Positions 6,644 to 10,470 of a stretch of DNA of 10,470 nt are shown here, piece after piece; positions within the stretch are counted from its first letter, which is position 1, and each line of letters begins with the position of its first letter. Under the pieces are notes generated by a model, which was not told where the DNA came from, ran no database searches, and saw nothing but the letters and a program-made list of their open reading frames with translations. The stretch comes from an uncultured Aquincola sp. (GTDB lineage: Bacteria > Pseudomonadota > Gammaproteobacteria > Burkholderiales > Burkholderiaceae). Position numbers and translations under genes: made by a program. The stretch lies in contig CAKZXL010000759.1 of assembly GCA_937883885.1 (NCBI GenBank), positions 1 to 10,470 on the forward strand, in the 5' to 3' direction.

Positions 6644-8407
6644 ATGCCCCTGCCCAAGCCGCCGACCCGCAAAGCAGCCGTCCTCGCTCCCGCCGACTTC
6701 GATTCGCAGGCCGCCCCCAAGACGGGCAAGCGCACCGGCAAACAACCCGCAGCCGCCGAGGTGGCGCCTGCGGTGCTCGACCTCTTCAGCCAGGAACCGA
6801 TGGACGTGCCGGCAGCCAAACCGGCTGCGGCCCCCGCGCCGACCACGGCCCGTGGCACGCCCGCCGCCCGCACCCCGGCGCGCAAGCAGCCGCAGCCGGC
6901 CGCCCCTGCCGCGCCCGCCCTGCCCCCGGTCAGCGCCCGCCAGTCCGCCCCGGTGACGCCGCGCGCCGCCGATCGGCCGGCACCGCAGCCCAAGCCGCGC
7001 AAGCCCAAGCACACCGGGCCGGCCAAGCTGTTCGTGCTGGACACCAACGTGCTGATGCACGACCCGACCTCGCTGTTCCGCTTCGACGAGCACGACATCT
7101 ACCTGCCGATGATCACGCTCGAGGAACTCGACGGCCACAAGAAGGGCATGAGCGAGGTCTCGCGCAACGTGCGCCAGGTCAGCCGTGAGCTGGATGCCTT
7201 GGCCGGCGCCGACAACCTGGCCGACCCCAAGGCCGGCATTCCGCTGGCCAAGACCGGCCACAAGGAAGCCGGCGGCAAGCTGTACTTCCAGACCACGCTG
7301 CTGGACGTGAAGCTGCCGGCCGGCCTGCCGCAGGGCAAGGCCGACAACCAGATCCTGGGCGTGGTGCAGGGCCTGCGCGAGCAGATGCCCGACCGCGACG
7401 TGGTGCTGGTGTCCAAGGACATCAACATGCGGGTCAAGGCCCGCGCGCTGGGCCTGCCGGCCGAGGACTACTTCAACGACAAGACGCTGGAAGACGGCGA
7501 CCTGCTCTACAACGGCGTGCTGCAGTTGCCCGCCGATTTCTGGGAGCGCCACGGCAAGACGATGGAGAGCTGGCAGCAAAGCGGCCACACCTTCTATCGC
7601 ATCGCCGGGCCCATGGTGCCGGCGCTGCTGATCAACCAGTTCGTGTACCTGGAGTCGCCGGGCGCGGTGCCGCTGTATGCGCGCGTGGTCGAGATCACCG
7701 GCAAGACCGCGGTGCTGAAGACGCTGAAGGAATACACCCACCAGAAGAACGCGGTGTGGGGCGTGACCGCCCGCAACCGCGAGCAGAACTTCGCGCTCAA
7801 CCTGCTGATGGACCCCGAGTGCGACTTCATCACCCTGACCGGCACCGCCGGCACCGGCAAGACGCTGATGACGCTGGCCGCCGGCCTGGCGCAGGTGATG
7901 GACGAGCGCCGCTACACCGAGATCATCGTCACCCGCGTGACGGTACCGGTGGGCGAGGACATCGGCTTTTTGCCCGGCACCGAAGAAGAGAAGATGAGCC
8001 CCTGGATGGGCGCGCTGGACGACAACCTGGAAGTGCTGGCCCGCAGCGACAACAGCGCCGGTGAATGGGGCCGCGCGGCCACCAACGACCTGGTGCGCAG
8101 CAAGATCAAGATCAAGAGCCTGAACTTCATGCGCGGGCGCACCTTCCTGAACAAGTTCGTCATCATCGACGAGGCGCAGAACCTGACGCCCAAGCAGATG
8201 AAGACGCTGATCACCCGCGCCGGCCCGGGCACCAAGATCGTCTGCCTGGGCAACCTGGCACAGATCGACACGCCCTACCTGACCGAAGGCTCCAGCGGCC
8301 TGACCTACGCGGTCGACCGCTTCAAGGGCTGGCCGCACTCGGGCCACGTGACCCTGGCCCGCGGCGAGCGCTCGCGGCTGGCGGACTTTGCTTCAGAGGT
8401 GCTGTGA
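6644..8407 (+). CDS. phoH: PIN-domain plus PhoH-like ATPase fusion protein (PhoH2 type)
   Basis: The protein of 587 residues joins a PIN nuclease domain to a PhoH P-loop ATPase. Characterised relatives of this architecture act on RNA as an ATP-driven helicase and nuclease. The physiological role here is inferred only. Residues 1-125 are a low-complexity Ala/Pro/Lys stretch, probably disordered. The PIN domain runs from about 127 to 290, with acidic residues in LDTNVLMHD (Asp133), TLEELDGHKKG (Glu160/161), GKADNQILG (Asp234) and VSKDINMR (Asp259). The ATPase domain has Walker A GTAGTGKT (400-407) and Walker B FVIIDEAQN (505-513), then CLGNLAQIDTPYL (534-546), typical of PhoH. The ATG at 6644 lacks a strong Shine-Dalgarno, and no better in-frame start precedes it. 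A strong terminator follows the stop, so the unit ends here. Confidence 0.95.
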   Translation: MPLPKPPTRKAAVLAPADFDSQAAPKTGKRTGKQPAAAEVAPAVLDLFSQEPMDVPAAKPAAAPAPTTARGTPAARTPARKQPQPAAPAAPALPPVSARQSAPVTPRAADRPAPQPKPRKPKHTGPAKLFVLDTNVLMHDPTSLFRFDEHDIYLPMITLEELDGHKKGMSEVSRNVRQVSRELDALAGADNLADPKAGIPLAKTGHKEAGGKLYFQTTLLDVKLPAGLPQGKADNQILGVVQGLREQMPDRDVVLVSKDINMRVKARALGLPAEDYFNDKTLEDGDLLYNGVLQLPADFWERHGKTMESWQQSGHTFYRIAGPMVPALLINQFVYLESPGAVPLYARVVEITGKTAVLKTLKEYTHQKNAVWGVTARNREQNFALNLLMDPECDFITLTGTAGTGKTLMTLAAGLAQVMDERRYTEIIVTRVTVPVGEDIGFLPGTEEEKMSPWMGALDDNLEVLARSDNSAGEWGRAATNDLVRSKIKIKSLNFMRGRTFLNKFVIIDEAQNLTPKQMKTLITRAGPGTKIVCLGNLAQIDTPYLTEGSSGLTYAVDRFKGWPHSGHVTLARGERSRLADFASEVL

Positions 8408-8432
8408 GGCACTGAACGCCCCGGATCGACGA

Positions 8433-8448
8433 CGGGCCCGAAGGCCCG
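8433..8448. repeat. Short perfect hairpin between phoH and the chemotaxis gene
   Basis: CGGGCC (8433-8438) and GGCCCG (8443-8448) flank a four-base loop. Read on the plus strand the loop is CGAA. Read on the minus strand it is C(TTCG)G, an especially stable tetraloop. No T-run follows on either side. It may protect the 3' end of the chemotaxis-protein mRNA arriving from the right, or assist the phoH terminator next to it. Confidence 0.5.
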
Positions 8449-8455
8449 ACCAGCG

Positions 8456-8490
8456 ATGCCCTGCAGCGTGAGTTGCAGGGCATTTTTGTT
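8456..8490 (+). terminator. Rho-independent terminator of phoH
   Basis: ATGCCCTGCA (8456-8465) pairs perfectly with TGCAGGGCAT (8474-8483) around an eight-base loop, followed immediately by TTTTTGTT. Located 49 bases after the phoH stop. On the minus strand no T-run follows, so it serves only phoH. Confidence 0.9.
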
Positions 8491-8524
8491 GGCTGGACCG
8501 GTTCGGTCAGGCAAGGAGCCGGCC

Positions 8525-10069
8525 CTACCGCGCTGGTTCTTCCTCCCTCAGCGTGAACCGCGCCACCACCTCGTTCAGCTGGCCGGCCCGCTCACCCAGC
8601 GAACGCACCGCGGCCGTGGTGTCGTCGGCCAGCGCCACGTTGCGGGTGGTGTCCTGGTCCAGCGACTCGGCGGCCAGCATCACCTCCTGGATGCGCTGCT
8701 GCTGATCGCGACCGGCCTGGTGGATGTCCGAGATCAGCCGGTGCACGCCCTGCACCTCCTGCACCACATGCGCGATGGTGCTGCCGGCACGCTGCACGAT
8801 GCCATGGCCCTGCGCCACCTTGGCCACGCTGTTGCCGATGAGGTCCTTGATCTCTCGCGCGGCCGAGGCCGAGCGCTGGGCGAGCGATCGCACCTCGGAC
8901 GCCACCACCGCGAAGCCGCGGCCCTGCTCACCCGCTCTCGCTGCTTCCACCGCGGCATTGAGCGCCAGGATGTTGGTCTGGAAAGCGATGCCGTCGATCA
9001 CGCCGATGATGTCGCTGATGCGCTGGCTGGCCGCCTGGATGTCGTTCATCGTGCTGACCACCTCATGCACCGCCGCCCCGCCCTGGCTGGCCACCTCGGA
9101 CGCGCGGCTCACCTGCGAGTGGGCCTCGTCGGCCAGGTGGGTGGCCTGCTCCAGCGTCGAGGCCATGGCCGCCACGGCCGCCAGCGTGGCGTTGACGCCC
9201 TGGGCCGCATGGCTGCTGCGCTCCTGCAGGTCCTGGTTGCCGCGCTGCAGCTGCTCGGCCGAGGTGGCGATGCCTGCGGCCTGGCCGCGGATCTGGCCGA
9301 CCATGTTCGACAGGTTGCCGGTCATGCGGTCCAGGTCGCCCATCAACTGGCCCATCTCGTCACGGGTGCGGGTGTGCCGGCGGCGCAGCAGCTCGCCATC
9401 GGCCACCGCGCGGGCCAGGTCGGCGCCCTGGCGCACCTGGCGCAGCACGCGGCGCGACACCCGGTGGAACAGCAGCGCCGAGAGGGCCAGCAGGACCAGG
9501 GTCGCGCCCAGCATCAGCAGCTTGACCCTAGGCGAGAGCGCATCGATCTCCGCCAGGGTGTCGGCCGCGAAGCGATTGCCCGACACCACCGTGGCGTCCA
9601 CCCCCTGGCGGTGGCGCAGGTACAGCGCATGCGCGGCCGACAGACCCTGCCGGGCAGCGGCCGCATCGCCGCGCAGCAGCGGCTGCAACACGTCGCGCTC
9701 GGCGCTTTGCATGAAGGCCTGCGCCGCCTCGTGCTGGGCGCCCAGCAGGTCCTTCTCCAGCCCGTAGGGCGGGTGCGCCCGCCAGTGCTGCACGCGGTCC
9801 TCGTACTCCTGCTTCAGGCGGGCCAGCTGCTGCCGCACCTCGGCCGGCGGCATCGACTGCTCCACCCCCTGCGACAGCACCAAGCGCATCTCGATCAGGT
9901 ACAGCGGCGGCGGCAAGATGTCGGCCACCACGTCCTTGGCCACGAACACGCGGCGAGCGGCGGCGTCGTGTTGCCCCAGTTGATACACGCCCAGCCAAGC
10001 CAGCAGCAAGGTGGACGCCAGCGCCGGCAAGGCGATGGCGAAGAGTTTTAGACGCAGGGAAATGGACAT
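8525..10069 (-). CDS. Methyl-accepting chemotaxis protein (transmembrane, periplasmic helical sensor)
   Basis: This chemoreceptor of 514 residues would sit in the inner membrane and control CheA through CheW. Order: TM1 (about 9-29), a periplasmic region of about 150 residues predicted helical and containing [14 protein letters not shown] (50-63), TM2 (183-201), a HAMP linker (about 203-255), and a long cytoplasmic coiled coil. The signalling tip is highly conserved at 355-411, including [20 protein letters not shown] and [20 protein letters not shown]. The C-terminus (REEEPAR) lacks the NWETF-type CheR/CheB pentapeptide. I chose ATG 10069 because GGAGG lies seven bases upstream; a GTG at 10090 would place that Shine-Dalgarno inside the gene. 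No sigma-28 promoter is evident in the 141 bases upstream. The ligand is unknown. It is convergent with phoH and no che genes are adjacent. Confidence 0.95.
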   Translation of the reverse strand: MSISLRLKLFAIALPALASTLLLAWLGVYQLGQHDAAARRVFVAKDVVADILPPPLYLIEMRLVLSQGVEQSMPPAEVRQQLARLKQEYEDRVQHWRAHPPYGLEKDLLGAQHEAAQAFMQSAERDVLQPLLRGDAAAARQGLSAAHALYLRHRQGVDATVVSGNRFAADTLAEIDALSPRVKLLMLGATLVLLALSALLFHRVSRRVLRQVRQGADLARAVADGELLRRRHTRTRDEMGQLMGDLDRMTGNLSNMVGQIRGQAAGIATSAEQLQRGNQDLQERSSHAAQGVNATLAAVAAMASTLEQATHLADEAHSQVSRASEVASQGGAAVHEVVSTMNDIQAASQRISDIIGVIDGIAFQTNILALNAAVEAARAGEQGRGFAVVASEVRSLAQRSASAAREIKDLIGNSVAKVAQGHGIVQRAGSTIAHVVQEVQGVHRLISDIHQAGRDQQQRIQEVMLAAESLDQDTTRNVALADDTTAAVRSLGERAGQLNEVVARFTLREEEPAR

Positions 10070-10076
10070 CGCGGCC

Positions 10077-10081
10077 CCTCC
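10077..10081 (-). promoter_or_regulatory. Shine-Dalgarno sequence of the chemotaxis protein
   Basis: A perfect GGAGG on the minus strand ends seven bases before the ATG at 10069. It fixes that start over the in-frame GTG at 10090. Confidence 0.85.
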
Positions 10082-10210
10082 AACCGACACGGGTGTCAGG
10101 CGGGCTTTCGGTGGGGGGCGGGCCGGCTTGAGCGGAAAGGCCGATCAGAGTTCACCAGTTGTGATTAGTGCACACACTTTCTGATGTTCCGTTGTCGGCT
10201 CGTGGCTCTC

Positions 10211-10470
10211 TCACCGCTTCAGGTCGTCGAAAAACGCCTTCGCATTCGTGTCTCGCCCCAAGAAGCCTTTGACCAACTCCAGCGGCGGCACTTCACCGCC
10301 GCGCGCCAGCACGGTGCTGCGGTAGCGCTGGCCCACGGCCGGGTCCAGGCGGTGGCCCTCGAAAGCGGTGCGCAGGTCCATCGCCACCACCAGGCTGTAC
10401 AGGTAGCCGTAGTAGCCGGCGGCATAACCGCCCGCGATGTGGCCGAAGCCGGCCGGCAGCATGGTGCCCT
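10211..10470 (-). CDS. M3-family zinc oligopeptidase, C-terminal end only
   Basis: The last 85 or so residues of a thimet-oligopeptidase-like M3 metallopeptidase are present. The beginning, including the zinc-binding HExxH, lies beyond the right edge. The diagnostic segment is FGHIAGGYAAGYYGYLYSLV followed by AMDL. In characterised M3 enzymes the His and the Tyr residues of this loop contact substrate and assist catalysis. The single-residue GH-(I/L)-AGGY form is closer to thimet oligopeptidase than to the OpdA/Dcp form with FAGGYAAGYYSY. The end (LGRDTNAKAFFDDLKR) also fits the family. The enzyme would degrade short peptides. No signal peptide can be judged. No clear terminator follows the stop before the chemotaxis gene, which is on the same strand 141 bases downstream, so read-through is possible. 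Confidence 0.93.
   Translation of the reverse strand, partial: GTMLPAGFGHIAGGYAAGYYGYLYSLVVAMDLRTAFEGHRLDPAVGQRYRSTVLARGGEVPPLELVKGFLGRDTNAKAFFDDLKR

Noticed and set aside
6419..8347. A 640-codon minus-strand open frame opposite phoH, and similar long plus-strand frames opposite hom, thrC, alaA and the chemoreceptor.
   Set aside because: High GC with G/C third positions keeps antisense frames open. Their composition (Ala/Arg/His/Gln-rich, no domains) is unlike protein, and the opposing genes are well-known families.
10086..10097. GACAC-GG-GTGTC inverted repeat just upstream of the chemoreceptor Shine-Dalgarno.
   Set aside because: Five pairs with a two-base loop is too small to claim as a regulatory hairpin.
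10140..10150. GCCGATCA resembling a sigma-28 (FliA) -10, attractive next to a chemotaxis gene.
   Set aside because: It reads on the plus strand, away from the chemoreceptor, has no TAAA-type -35 eleven bases upstream, and drives no gene.
10154..10180. TGTGATTAGTGCACACA as a CRP/FNR-like operator in front of the chemoreceptor.
   Set aside because: The TGTGA and GCACA halves are five bases apart instead of six, and inner symmetry is poor; no neighbouring promoter supports it.

Overview
The window reads as an ordinary chromosomal segment of a high-GC betaproteobacterium, most likely order Burkholderiales and perhaps its Rubrivivax/Leptothrix-like part. I infer this from the GC-rich codon choice, from the gene order alaA-hom-thrC-(mobB)-moeA facing Mth938-like/peroxiredoxin/phoH, and from an intergenic repeat of a style I associate with these genomes. 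No mobile element, CRISPR array, rRNA or complete tRNA is visible, and the genes fill almost all the space. I did not find a convincing undescribed system; the most curious stretch is the leader in front of phoH.

Left half (1-5395, minus strand): one compact operon, read right to left. alaA encodes a PLP-dependent alanine/glutamate-pyruvate type aminotransferase. It is followed by hom (homoserine dehydrogenase), thrC (threonine synthase), mobB (GTP-binding accessory protein of molybdenum cofactor synthesis) and moeA (molybdopterin molybdenumtransferase, cut by the window edge). Every junction is an overlap of a few bases or a gap of no more than about a dozen bases, so the genes are very likely co-transcribed and partly translationally coupled. 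Amino-acid synthesis and molybdenum cofactor synthesis thus share one transcript.

Middle (5396-8490, plus strand): a 35-base divergent gap contains back-to-back -10-like sequences. It is followed by a Mth938-like small protein, a Bcp/PrxQ peroxiredoxin that lacks the usual nearby resolving cysteine, a hairpin-rich repeat, and a PIN-PhoH fusion protein (putative RNA-acting ATPase/nuclease). Between repeat and phoH lie a possible promoter, a strong terminator-like hairpin and a 28-codon open frame. A textbook terminator follows phoH.

Right part (8525-10470, minus strand): a complete transmembrane methyl-accepting chemotaxis protein, convergent with phoH, and then the C-terminal end of an M3-family zinc oligopeptidase that runs off the window.
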